Shown piece after piece: positions 58,076 to 64,000 of a DNA stretch of 64,000 nucleotides. The number at the start of each line of letters is the position of its first letter. Positions within the stretch are counted from its first letter, which is position 1. The notes beneath the pieces were generated by a model. It was not told where the DNA came from. It made no database searches and was given only the letters and a program-made list of their open reading frames with translations. Position numbers and translations under genes: made by a program. This DNA comes from Mesorhizobium sp. LHD-90 (GTDB lineage: Bacteria > Pseudomonadota > Alphaproteobacteria > Rhizobiales > Rhizobiaceae), in assembly GCF_030929505.1 (NCBI RefSeq), contig NZ_JAVFVV010000020.1, positions 1 to 64,000 on the forward strand, read 5' to 3'.

Positions 58076-58234
58076 CCCTCACGTCAGGTCTCTCACTCTC
58101 TCCAAACCCTTGCGGCACAAGGCTTTGAGGCACATTTCAGGTCTCTCCTCCCCGCCAGCATGTGAGAGACCTGAAATCCTCGCAAAGCCTTGCGCCATAA
58201 GGGTTTGGAGAGAGTGAGAGACTTGACATGAGGG
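58076..58234. repeat. Large inverted repeat with GTCTCTC iterons, candidate replication origin
   Basis: Arms of about 72 bp (58076-58148 and 58164-58234) are nearly complementary, with a few mismatches and a loop of about 15 bases. Each arm carries two copies of GTCTCTC (or GAGAGAC) plus the shared word TCTCTCCAAACCCTT; a further GTCTCTC lies near 58049. The location between the SSB-like gene and the primase-helicase resembles the cis-acting ori/crr regions of P4-type satellites. Confidence 0.7.
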
Positions 58235-58251
58235 GGTGAGGGTGCGCGGGC

Positions 58252-60255
58252 TCATGAATAACGCTCCCAGACTTCTGCAAACTGCCGCCAGCGATAGCCG
58301 CCCGCACGCTCCCGCCCGACCAGTTGCGGGCGAACGCCAAAGGAGCGGAGCATGTTTGCGAGCTTGTATTGCGTGAGCGGCCGCTGTGCCCTGCCGAATG
58401 CCGCCCATGGTTTTTCGGCAGCCGATATCAACAGGTCGACCAGCCTCGAACTGGTAATCGTGGCATCGCTTTTGGGTGCAAGCGCTGCCTCGCGCTGGTG
58501 TTCGAGGTAGAGGCCGTCGAACACCTCCCGGATATCCGTGAGCAGCGCTATCGACAGGTTATCGTCTTCTTCGGCACCGGCGGGGACGGCATCGCGCCAC
58601 ACGGCCGCAAGTGCTGCACGGATGCCGTCTGGCCATGCGCCACCAAGTACGGCGGCGATCTTGAAAAGCGGCCGGGCACAGTCGCATTGCCGGTCATCGA
58701 AAGCGGAAGGGAAAACCGTGCTGTCCAGCCGCGCCGCCTGCACCGCATCGCTGTTGTCCTGTGCCCAACGCGCAAGCTTGCGGCCGATATCGACAAGCCC
58801 GGCTTGGCTGGAATCGAAATCGAAAGTCTCCACCGCGTCGGCTTTTGTCTTGCGGCGAAGCTGGATCGGGATGCACCTGTCGCCCAGGCTGCCGCCGATC
58901 CGTCCGATGCCGGCAAGCAGCATGGGCGCGTAGGTGCGGAACTGGCGCGGCACCATGGCGGAGCCTTCGCCGGTCATCCGCCATGTCGCGCCGGTCCTTT
59001 CGTAACCGGAGCACATCAGGCTCAGCAGCGCCGGCCTGTCACTGTTCCTGCGGTCCAGCAGTGACTGTACCTCATCGAACAGGAAGCTTGGGCGGCTCAG
59101 TTCGGCGAGGTGGTAGATGACGGCGGCGGAGACGTTCTCGCCAAGCATGGGCTTCGCCACCATGCCGGCGACGATGCGCCGGAGCGTCGATTTTCCGCAC
59201 CGTTTGGTCGGCGAGAAGACGTTCAGTCGCGGGCTGTGAAAGAAGGCACCGGCAAGGTGCGTGTGCAATACCCATAGGACCGTTACTGCCCGCTGCTCCT
59301 CTGTCATGACGACATGACGGGCCAGCACGGCAATTGCTTCGTCCAGCGCGGCGCCGCCGTCGACAGCCTCCGGCCACGGTTCGGTATCCGCAATGGCAGC
59401 GGCAGCCGCTGCAGCGGCGGCCCGTCTCGTTTCGCCGCCCTTGCCACGTCCGCGTTTCGCCGTCGCGCCGTCCAATGCCTCTTCGACTTCCAGCTTGTCG
59501 TGGCCGCGTTCGATCGCAGCCGGGGACAACACCGTCAGCACGTCACCGAGCGACAGCTTGCCATCGCGGATCAGTCCAGCCGCTTCCCATGTCGCGCTGA
59601 CAATGGCGTCGTGAGCGGTGCCGGTGGCAGCGGTGCGGATTTTTTCGGCAAGATCGTCCAGCGTCCGGCTTGCCTTGCTTCTGCGGCGGGTCAGCAGATC
59701 GGCAAGTTCCTCCGGCAGGGGTGGAGCGTCGGCGAGCCGCAGCCCGTTCAGCCACTGGTAGGGTGGCCGCGTCATGTCCAGCCGGGACGGCGGCAGGACG
59801 GCGAAGGAACCTTCGCCCTTCACGTCCAGCCCGGAGCCGAGCACCCCGGCGCTTGAAGTGATCTTCTGCCCCGGTTTCAGCCGGAAGATGAACCCGTTGC
59901 CATTGGATTGCGTCAGCCAGCCGGGCACACGCTCCAGCGTCAGCCCGGTCTTTGCCTTCAGCAGCTTCAACGACTTGAAACCGTCGACACCGGGATGACC
60001 GGCAGGACTGTCCACGTCGAGAAGCAGCAGCCCGCTGCGGCTGCCGGTCAGGACCGCAACGCCGACATCCGGTTGCGGATAGTTCAGATTGAACCAGCGG
60101 GTAATTGTCTCCGGATCGATCGAAGCGGCATCCTGCCAGGCACCGAAGACCGGAACCTTCCTCCACTTGCCCGAGCGCATCTTGCGGCGGACCGGGATAA
60201 GCGGGAAGCCGGAAGCGGCGAGATCAAGCGCGGCGTCGAGAACTTCGCTGGTCAT
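58252..60255 (-). CDS. Replication protein: prim-pol N-terminus and DUF3631 helicase domain
   Basis: A 667-residue replication protein. The first 200 residues are a bifunctional primase-polymerase domain (ALDLAASGFPLIPVRRKMRS; LLLLDVDSPAGHPGVDGFKS with the acidic DVD). A linker with an Ala run (RRAAAAAAAAAIADTE) leads to an ATPase with Walker A SPTKRCGKSTLRRIVA (about residue 353) and Walker B SFLFDEVQSLLDRR (about residue 392), followed by the DUF3631-type SGYERTGATWRMTGEG. The architecture parallels the P4 alpha protein. It overlaps the upstream gene by ATGA. Confidence 0.85.
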   Translation of the reverse strand: MTSEVLDAALDLAASGFPLIPVRRKMRSGKWRKVPVFGAWQDAASIDPETITRWFNLNYPQPDVGVAVLTGSRSGLLLLDVDSPAGHPGVDGFKSLKLLKAKTGLTLERVPGWLTQSNGNGFIFRLKPGQKITSSAGVLGSGLDVKGEGSFAVLPPSRLDMTRPPYQWLNGLRLADAPPLPEELADLLTRRRSKASRTLDDLAEKIRTAATGTAHDAIVSATWEAAGLIRDGKLSLGDVLTVLSPAAIERGHDKLEVEEALDGATAKRGRGKGGETRRAAAAAAAAAIADTEPWPEAVDGGAALDEAIAVLARHVVMTEEQRAVTVLWVLHTHLAGAFFHSPRLNVFSPTKRCGKSTLRRIVAGMVAKPMLGENVSAAVIYHLAELSRPSFLFDEVQSLLDRRNSDRPALLSLMCSGYERTGATWRMTGEGSAMVPRQFRTYAPMLLAGIGRIGGSLGDRCIPIQLRRKTKADAVETFDFDSSQAGLVDIGRKLARWAQDNSDAVQAARLDSTVFPSAFDDRQCDCARPLFKIAAVLGGAWPDGIRAALAAVWRDAVPAGAEEDDNLSIALLTDIREVFDGLYLEHQREAALAPKSDATITSSRLVDLLISAAEKPWAAFGRAQRPLTQYKLANMLRSFGVRPQLVGRERAGGYRWRQFAEVWERYS

Positions 60256-60494
60256 GGGACTGGCGGCCCCTTCCGCAGACGGGACACGATTTCGGTGAGC
60301 TTGCGGCGCTGTCTGGAATCCACCCGCAGCCATTGCGCGGACATCTTGCGCAGGAAGCGGATTTCGGCGGGTTTCAGACAGTCGCGGCACGGTTCCGCCA
60401 GAAGGACTGCCGCCGCAGTCTTGGCAGGCAGTCGGTCGATGCCAGGCGGCACCGCCGCCGGCAGGGTCTCGAACAAGGAAGGCTGGACAAGCAT
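60252..60494 (-). CDS. Hypothetical small protein upstream of the primase gene
   Basis: An 80-residue protein, MLVQPSLFETLPAAVPPGID then RLPAKTAAAVLLAEPCRDCL and RFLRKMSAQWLRVDSRQRRK. CRDC could bind metal together with other residues, but no family is recognised. The ATG at 60494 was chosen because a terminator hairpin occupies the space back to a possible GTG at 60560. It is translationally coupled to the primase gene. Confidence 0.6.
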   Translation of the reverse strand: MLVQPSLFETLPAAVPPGIDRLPAKTAAAVLLAEPCRDCLKPAEIRFLRKMSAQWLRVDSRQRRKLTEIVSRLRKGPPVP

Positions 60495-60510
60495 GGGATG
60501 CGCCTCGCTT

Positions 60511-60554
60511 AAAAAAAGATCGGCGGCGGCAGGGGTCTGCCGTCGCCGATCTTT
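60511..60554 (-). terminator. Strong intrinsic terminator inside the early operon
   Basis: On the minus strand an 18-bp stem with one mismatch (60537-60554 pairs with 60515-60532, loop 60533-60536) is followed by seven T residues (60511-60517). It stands between two co-directional genes, so transcription of the primase operon must be attenuated here or start downstream. Confidence 0.85.
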
Positions 60555-60556
60555 GC

Positions 60557-60766
60557 TCACCGGTCGTTTTCGAGACCGGCCAGGACATCGGCCCAGCGCT
60601 TGCGGGTGCGGGCTAGCCTCGCAGCACGTTTGTCCAGGCGTTCAATCTGACGCTGAACCGCGCGACGCAGGGCGGCGAGCGGTTCGCTGACATCGGGTGG
60701 TCGGCCGGGTCCAATACGCGGACGCTCGACGTGGCGCCGACCGTCGCTGGCAAGGAAAGTGTTCAT
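60557..60766 (-). CDS. Small Arg-rich protein
   Basis: A 69-residue basic protein, MNTFLASDGRRHVERPRIGP then RAVQRQIERLDKRAARLART, with a good GGAGA ribosome binding site. The helical Arg-rich C-terminal half could bind nucleic acid. The gene is flanked by terminators on both sides, an arrangement that suggests a regulatory role in early transcription. The family is not recognised. Confidence 0.55.
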   Translation of the reverse strand: MNTFLASDGRRHVERPRIGPGRPPDVSEPLAALRRAVQRQIERLDKRAARLARTRKRWADVLAGLENDR

Positions 60767-60818
60767 GTGAAGTCTCCATGGTGAGACCCCACACCTTGAC
60801 TTTTAGGTTCCGGACACG

Positions 60819-60846
60819 GAAAAGGAGGGGCTTCCCATCCTTTTTT
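60819..60846. terminator. Bidirectional terminator-like hairpin in the early leader
   Basis: Stem AAAAGGA / TCCTTTT, extended inward by GGG/CCC with one mismatch, has T-runs on either strand (TCCTTTTTTC on plus; TCCTTTTC on minus). It lies between the AlpA-like gene and the 69-residue gene. Confidence 0.6.
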
Positions 60847-60895
60847 CGTCGTGACCGTCCCCGCTGCCCGTCAAGGCGGTGGGGCAGGTTGCGTG

Positions 60896-61156
60896 TCAGG
60901 CAGCGGAGAAAACCTTGCGCGGACGGCCGCGTCTCGGACCGGGGTCGACACCCGCCGCAAGCATTTTTTTGCGGCAATACTGTATCGCCATGCCGCGTTG
61001 CACACGCGGGCGGCGGTCAATCACGCCGCGTACGATTGGTGGAAAGTCCGGGTCGGATTTTTCAAGCTGGTAAAGCTTTGATTGACTGCATCCAAGCTGT
61101 TTCGCGAACTCGCTGAACGAAATTAGATCTTCGTCTGAGTTCGGAATATCTTTCAT
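60896..61156 (-). CDS. AlpA-like excisionase/regulator
   Basis: An 86-residue protein with an AlpA-type winged HTH: ISFSEFAKQLGCSQSKLYQL followed by EKSDPDFPPIVRG, and a basic C-terminal tail (GPRRGRPRKVFSAA). AlpA proteins activate excision or early genes of P4-type elements. GGAGG lies 6 bases before the ATG, and a palindrome covers this ribosome binding site, suggesting autoregulation or translational masking. Confidence 0.75.
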   Translation of the reverse strand: MKDIPNSDEDLISFSEFAKQLGCSQSKLYQLEKSDPDFPPIVRGVIDRRPRVQRGMAIQYCRKKMLAAGVDPGPRRGRPRKVFSAA

Positions 61157-61183
61157 GGGTCACCTCCATGACTGTGGTGACCC
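61157..61183. promoter_or_regulatory. Palindromic operator at the AlpA-like gene start
   Basis: GGGTCACC-N11-GGTGACCC directly abuts the start codon and includes the GGAGG ribosome binding site in its spacer. It is a plausible binding site for the AlpA-like protein or a repressor. Confidence 0.6.
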
Positions 61184-61200
61184 TCATAATATGCATTTTC

Positions 61201-61223
61201 TGCCGGCTGGCTACCAGCCGGCA
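61201..61223. terminator. Perfect 10-bp hairpin after the integrase operon
   Basis: TGCCGGCTGG / CCAGCCGGCA with a 3-base loop lies 25 bp downstream of the stop of the gene at 61248. There is no T-run. It probably ends or protects the integrase transcript. Three GCTCAC direct repeats follow at 61225-61250. Confidence 0.5.
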
Positions 61224-61247
61224 GGCTCACAAGTAGAGCTCACGGGC

Positions 61248-61541
61248 TCACAATTCAGGCTTCGGTTTCCGCCTCTTTGTCCAGTCATCGTCGATTTTGG
61301 CCAAGCGCCGTTCGAAATCGTCCCGCAGCGGGTCCATCTGCCGCCGATACCCGGCGAGCTTTGCAAGGGCTTCCTCCCGCCACGCGCGGGGATGTTTCTC
61401 CGCCTCCGCTTTCCATCGCTTCGCCGTCCCGTAGCGAACATTAAGACGCTCGGAGAGACGCCGCAGCCCGCCACGGTCGCCGTATTCTGGCAACAACCGC
61501 AGGAACTCCCGCCACCTCTCCTTGTCGAGCGGCGTACCCAT
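61248..61541 (-). CDS. HTH-like small protein downstream of the integrase
   Basis: A 97-residue highly charged protein, LDKERWREFLRLLPEYGDRG then GLRRLSERLNVRYGTAKRWK, the latter resembling a helix-turn-helix. It starts 6 bp after the integrase stop and is likely co-transcribed with it. A directionality or regulatory factor is possible. The family is not recognised. Confidence 0.65.
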   Translation of the reverse strand: MGTPLDKERWREFLRLLPEYGDRGGLRRLSERLNVRYGTAKRWKAEAEKHPRAWREEALAKLAGYRRQMDPLRDDFERRLAKIDDDWTKRRKPKPEL

Positions 61542-61547
61542 GGCGGA

Positions 61548-62774
61548 TCAGGCCCGCCGCAGTTGCCGGACGTTGCTGCCACCGTCGAGATAACCGGACC
61601 ATGCCGCAAGCAGCTTGCGCCGCTTTGCCATCGCCTCGCCCCGCCGGTAGGCGCGTTCGGTATTGTCGCCGACCGCATGGGCAAGGCATTCCTCAATCAA
61701 GTCACGCGGGAAGGACGTTTCGTTCCCGGCCCAATCGCGGAAGCCGCTTCGTGCCGTTCCATGCACTGTATGATCGCCGCAACCCGGCAGCGATTGCAGC
61801 ACATTCAGCATGGTGTGACTGTTGGTGTCGGGGAACAGCCGGGTTTCACCGTCTTTGCGCGGCAGGCTGTCGAGAAGCGCAAGCGCAGCCGGGTTAAGCG
61901 GAATGCGGTGGTCTTTGCGCATCTTGGTGCGGGCGGCAGGCACCGTCCAGACCGGCTCCTCGCCGTCCAGTTCGAACTCCTGCCACTCGGCTTTAAGCGT
62001 CTCGCCGGTCCGGGTGACGCAATGCAGGGTCAGCAGCAGCGCCTTGACGCCGGTTTCGTCGTCGGCCTGTCCTGCCATGCCGTTCAGGGCGGTGACGATG
62101 CCGGGGATCGCCGCATAGGGTGCAGCGGCGAAGTGCCGGGTTGCCCGCTTGCCGTTCGGCAGCAGCTTTTGCAGGCCGCCTTTCCACGCTGCGGGGTTGT
62201 CGCCGTCGCGGTGACCCTTGGCTTTGGCGAAGTCAAGCACATGTTCGATCCGCTGCCGCAGCCGTTTCGCGGTTTCCAGCTTTTCGGTCCAGTAGGGCCG
62301 CAGCACGGCGAGAACATCGTCCACACCGATCTTGGCGACAGGCTTGCTGCGAAGATCGGCGGCGTGAACCTGTAGGCTCAGTTTCCAGTTTTTTACCGAC
62401 TTCTCTCCCCACCCCGGCGTCATTTCGGCAATGAGATCGGCGGCGACCTTGCCGAAGGTGATGGAATCGCGTCTGCGCTCCTCTACCGGGTTATGGCCGG
62501 AACCGATGCGATCATGGATAGCGAGTGCAGCCTTGCGCGCCTGATGTATCGATACCCGTCCAGCCTTGCCGGCACCTGTCCAGCTTCCCAGCCCTAGCTC
62601 ACCGGCAAAACCCTTTCGTTCCGTCCAGAACACCCATGACTTCGAACCGGAACGTTGCACCTTCATGTAGAGGCATGACACCGTGCCCTCCGGGAACCGC
62701 TCTGAACGGCGGGTGGTGGTGAGCGCATCGATCACCTTGGCGGTGAGCGGTTCGGCGAGCTTCCTGCGGGCCAT
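61548..62774 (-). CDS. Site-specific tyrosine integrase, P4/CP4-57 type
   Basis: A 408-residue integrase with the N-terminal Arm-binding (DUF4102) domain (LTAKVIDALTTTRRSERFPE; LYMKVQRSGSKSWVFW), a SAM-like core-binding domain (SKPVAKIGVDDVLAVLRPYW) and a catalytic domain with Arg in HCVTRTGETLKAEWQEF, HGTARSGFRDWAGNET and the nucleophile Tyr in DNTERAYRRGEAMAKR. All catalytic residues seem present. The ATG at 62774 is preferred to TTG at 62783. Its start faces the right junction, as usual for genomic islands. Confidence 0.93.
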   Translation of the reverse strand: MARRKLAEPLTAKVIDALTTTRRSERFPEGTVSCLYMKVQRSGSKSWVFWTERKGFAGELGLGSWTGAGKAGRVSIHQARKAALAIHDRIGSGHNPVEERRRDSITFGKVAADLIAEMTPGWGEKSVKNWKLSLQVHAADLRSKPVAKIGVDDVLAVLRPYWTEKLETAKRLRQRIEHVLDFAKAKGHRDGDNPAAWKGGLQKLLPNGKRATRHFAAAPYAAIPGIVTALNGMAGQADDETGVKALLLTLHCVTRTGETLKAEWQEFELDGEEPVWTVPAARTKMRKDHRIPLNPAALALLDSLPRKDGETRLFPDTNSHTMLNVLQSLPGCGDHTVHGTARSGFRDWAGNETSFPRDLIEECLAHAVGDNTERAYRRGEAMAKRRKLLAAWSGYLDGGSNVRQLRRA

Positions 62775-63340
62775 TTTGGGCAAGTCCTTTTCCTAGTCGC
62801 GCTTGGTTCTTCTGTACGCAAGCATGACGACTATGACAAGAAAAAGCCCGAAAATCCGGCATTTTCAACGGCTATGACAGCTATGACAGGTTTCCAGTCC
62901 CTCCTGCGGGAACGCCGATCATGACGGTGTGAAGGCGGGGAGGAACCGGCGCCTCCGGTGCGGGAAGACGTAACCCGCGCCCGGGGAGGTTTTGTCCGAA
63001 GGTCCTCCCTCCGCAACTACGTGCGGTGTGCGCTGGACGACGCGCTTAAGCACGGCCAGCCGAGGCGAAAGCCGGAGCCGGAGCTGTCGCGAAGCAGGAC
63101 GGGACAGAGCCCAAAATCGCCGGACGGGCGGCCGCAAGGTCGCACATTGTTACTAGATGAGCGACCCCGCGGCCGCCCGTCTTCCCGACTTCTCCCTCCG
63201 TGGCAGGGGGCATTCTCCTGACAATGGCCAGACGCGAAGGCGGGCGTGGCGACGATCCGTGCTGTCTGCCGCTGCTAAATCTGGTGGCGGAGCCGGCCAA
63301 ACCTGTTTAGCTCCTGGCGGACGCATCGAGACTCGTTGGC
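62775..63340. other. Right junction and long non-coding region before the PfkB gene
   Basis: About 566 bases without a convincing ORF. They hold the candidate right repeat TTTCCTAGTC (62789-62798), direct repeats CTATGACAG near 62873 and 62881, and a long hairpin at 63123-63181. I looked for a tRNA, tmRNA or SRP RNA, the common targets of this integrase type, and found none that I can defend. Confidence 0.5.
63123..63181. other. Long hairpin (21-bp arms) of unknown role
   Basis: Arms 63123-63143 and 63161-63181 match at 19 of 21 positions (core GACGGGCGGCCGC and GGTCGC), around a 17-base loop. It could be a structured RNA, a terminator-like element, or part of the element's integration target. 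Confidence 0.55.
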
Positions 63341-64000
63341 ATGAACGCAGACAAGCAAAAAACCATCCTCGGCATAGGCGGCGCGCATATCGACCGGCGC
63401 GGCCGCATCGCCGTCGACTTCGTGCCCGGCGCATCGAACCCGGGCACGATGCGCGAGGACGTCGGCGGCGGCGCCTGCAACGCGCTGCGCAACGCCGTGC
63501 AGCGCGGCGTCGGCGGCTGGATGCTCTCGGTGCGCGGCGGCGACATGGCCGGCGAGACGGTGGCGAAGGCGATCGCCGCGGCCGGCATCCGCGACCTCTC
63601 CGTCACTTTTCTGGACCGCGCCACGCCGAGCTATACGGCGCTGCTCGACCGCCACGGCGACGTGGTCGCCGCTCTCGCCGACATGGGCCTCTACGAGCTC
63701 GCCATCGGAAAACAGTTGCGCCGCGCTTCGGTGCGCGCGGCGGTTGCAGAGGCAGACGCGATCTTCACCGACGCCAACCTTTCGGCCGAAGCGCTGGCGC
63801 GCATTCCAAAACTCGCGGGTGAAAAACCCATCTTCGCCATCGCCATCTCGCCGGCCAAGGTTTTGCGGCTGAAAACCATCCTGCCAGCACTTTCCTGCCT
63901 GTTCCTCAACACACGCGAGGCCGGCGCACTGACCGGCCTTTCGCCCGACGCCCCCATGCCGGCGATGCTGGATGCGTTGAAGACGCTCGGGCTCAGGCGT
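63341..64000 (+). CDS. PfkB-family carbohydrate/nucleoside kinase (5' part)
   Basis: The first 220 codons; the gene runs off the right edge. The PfkB fold is seen in ILGIGGAHIDRRGRIAVDFV, the substrate-binding DVGGGACNALRNAVQRGVGG and FLNTREAGALTGLSPDAP. The pattern resembles pseudouridine kinase (PsuK) and related enzymes, but ribokinase-like sugars cannot be excluded without the C-terminal anion hole. The ATG at 63341 has only a weak ribosome binding site. Confidence 0.85.
   Translation, partial: MNADKQKTILGIGGAHIDRRGRIAVDFVPGASNPGTMREDVGGGACNALRNAVQRGVGGWMLSVRGGDMAGETVAKAIAAAGIRDLSVTFLDRATPSYTALLDRHGDVVAALADMGLYELAIGKQLRRASVRAAVAEADAIFTDANLSAEALARIPKLAGEKPIFAIAISPAKVLRLKTILPALSCLFLNTREAGALTGLSPDAPMPAMLDALKTLGLRR

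Larger units (their letters stand above)
52607..62798. mobile_element. Integrated phage-satellite-like element (about 10.2 kb)
   Basis: The unit contains, from right to left, a P4/CP4-57-type integrase, an HTH-like small protein, an AlpA-like regulator, small early genes, a prim-pol/DUF3631 primase-helicase, a large inverted repeat, an SSB-tailed protein, small genes, an MT-A70 methyltransferase, a membrane protein, a P27-like small terminase, an HK97-type capsid protein and two small genes. No large terminase, portal, protease, tail or lysis genes are seen. Boundaries are tentative: they follow a 10-bp direct repeat TTTCCTAGTC (52607-52616 and 62789-62798) and the change from chromosomal to phage-like genes. 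No tRNA is present at either end. Confidence 0.7.

Noticed and set aside
58076-58234. Possible CRISPR array or insertion sequence
   Set aside because: There are only two inverted arms, no spacer series, no transposase and no target duplication.
52607-62798. Complete prophage
   Set aside because: Large terminase, portal, protease, tail and lysis genes are all absent, and the gene set is that of a satellite.
62900-63200. Possible split tmRNA, SRP RNA or RNase P RNA at the integration junction
   Set aside because: I could not find a tRNA-like T-arm with CCA, a tag-peptide frame, or the conserved cores of SRP or RNase P RNA on either strand.

Overview
The window is a GC-rich chromosomal segment from an alphaproteobacterium of the order Hyphomicrobiales (Rhizobiales), most like the Phyllobacteriaceae/Mesorhizobium group. 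This rests on gene order (lexA, comEC, gltX, gltA, then the lpxB-lpxI-lpxA-fabZ-lpxD-bamA-rseP-cdsA-uppS-frr-pyrH-tsf-rpsB block), on a LexA box of the alphaproteobacterial GAAC-N7-GAAC type, on an Irr-type iron control element in front of a suf operon, on LpxI instead of LpxH, and on a rhizobial-type porin. The genus cannot be fixed from the sequence alone.

Layout. 0-7.7 kb: 5' end of a porin gene, an RraA-family protein, lexA with two operator-like sites, comEC, gltX and gltA. 7.7-21 kb: one long minus-strand block running from rpsB/tsf (translation) through pyrH/frr to uppS, cdsA, rseP, bamA and the lipid A genes; many genes overlap by 4-26 bp. 21-30.4 kb: iron-sulfur cluster assembly genes (cysteine desulfurase, sufB, two small genes, sufC, sufD, sufS, sufT), with a RelE/Xre-type toxin-antitoxin pair and a membrane-protein gene on the other strand lying between sufT and sufA. 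30.5-52.3 kb: housekeeping and hypothetical genes, including anmK, tyrS, a giant AsmA-like protein, a peroxiredoxin, a 24-residue membrane microprotein, an M23 peptidase, tRNA-Asp, an L,D-transpeptidase, cysE, a two-domain cold shock protein, gloA and pccB.

52.6-62.8 kb: a compact integrated element of about 10 kb. It has a P4/CP4-57-type tyrosine integrase at its right end, an AlpA-like regulator, a prim-pol/DUF3631 primase-helicase, a protein with an SSB-like acidic tail, a large inverted repeat that could be its replication origin, an MT-A70 methyltransferase, a P27-like small terminase subunit and an HK97-type major capsid protein. I see no large terminase, portal, protease or tail genes. 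The set looks like a phage satellite that carries its own capsid protein and packaging specificity but must borrow the rest, and it is the most interesting part of the window. Strong hairpin terminators inside its early operon recall the transcription-termination control of P4. The element is followed by an uncharacterised 0.5 kb non-coding stretch with a long hairpin and by the 5' part of a PfkB-family sugar/nucleoside kinase gene.

All boundaries, starts and functions were inferred by reading the sequence; no database searches were run.
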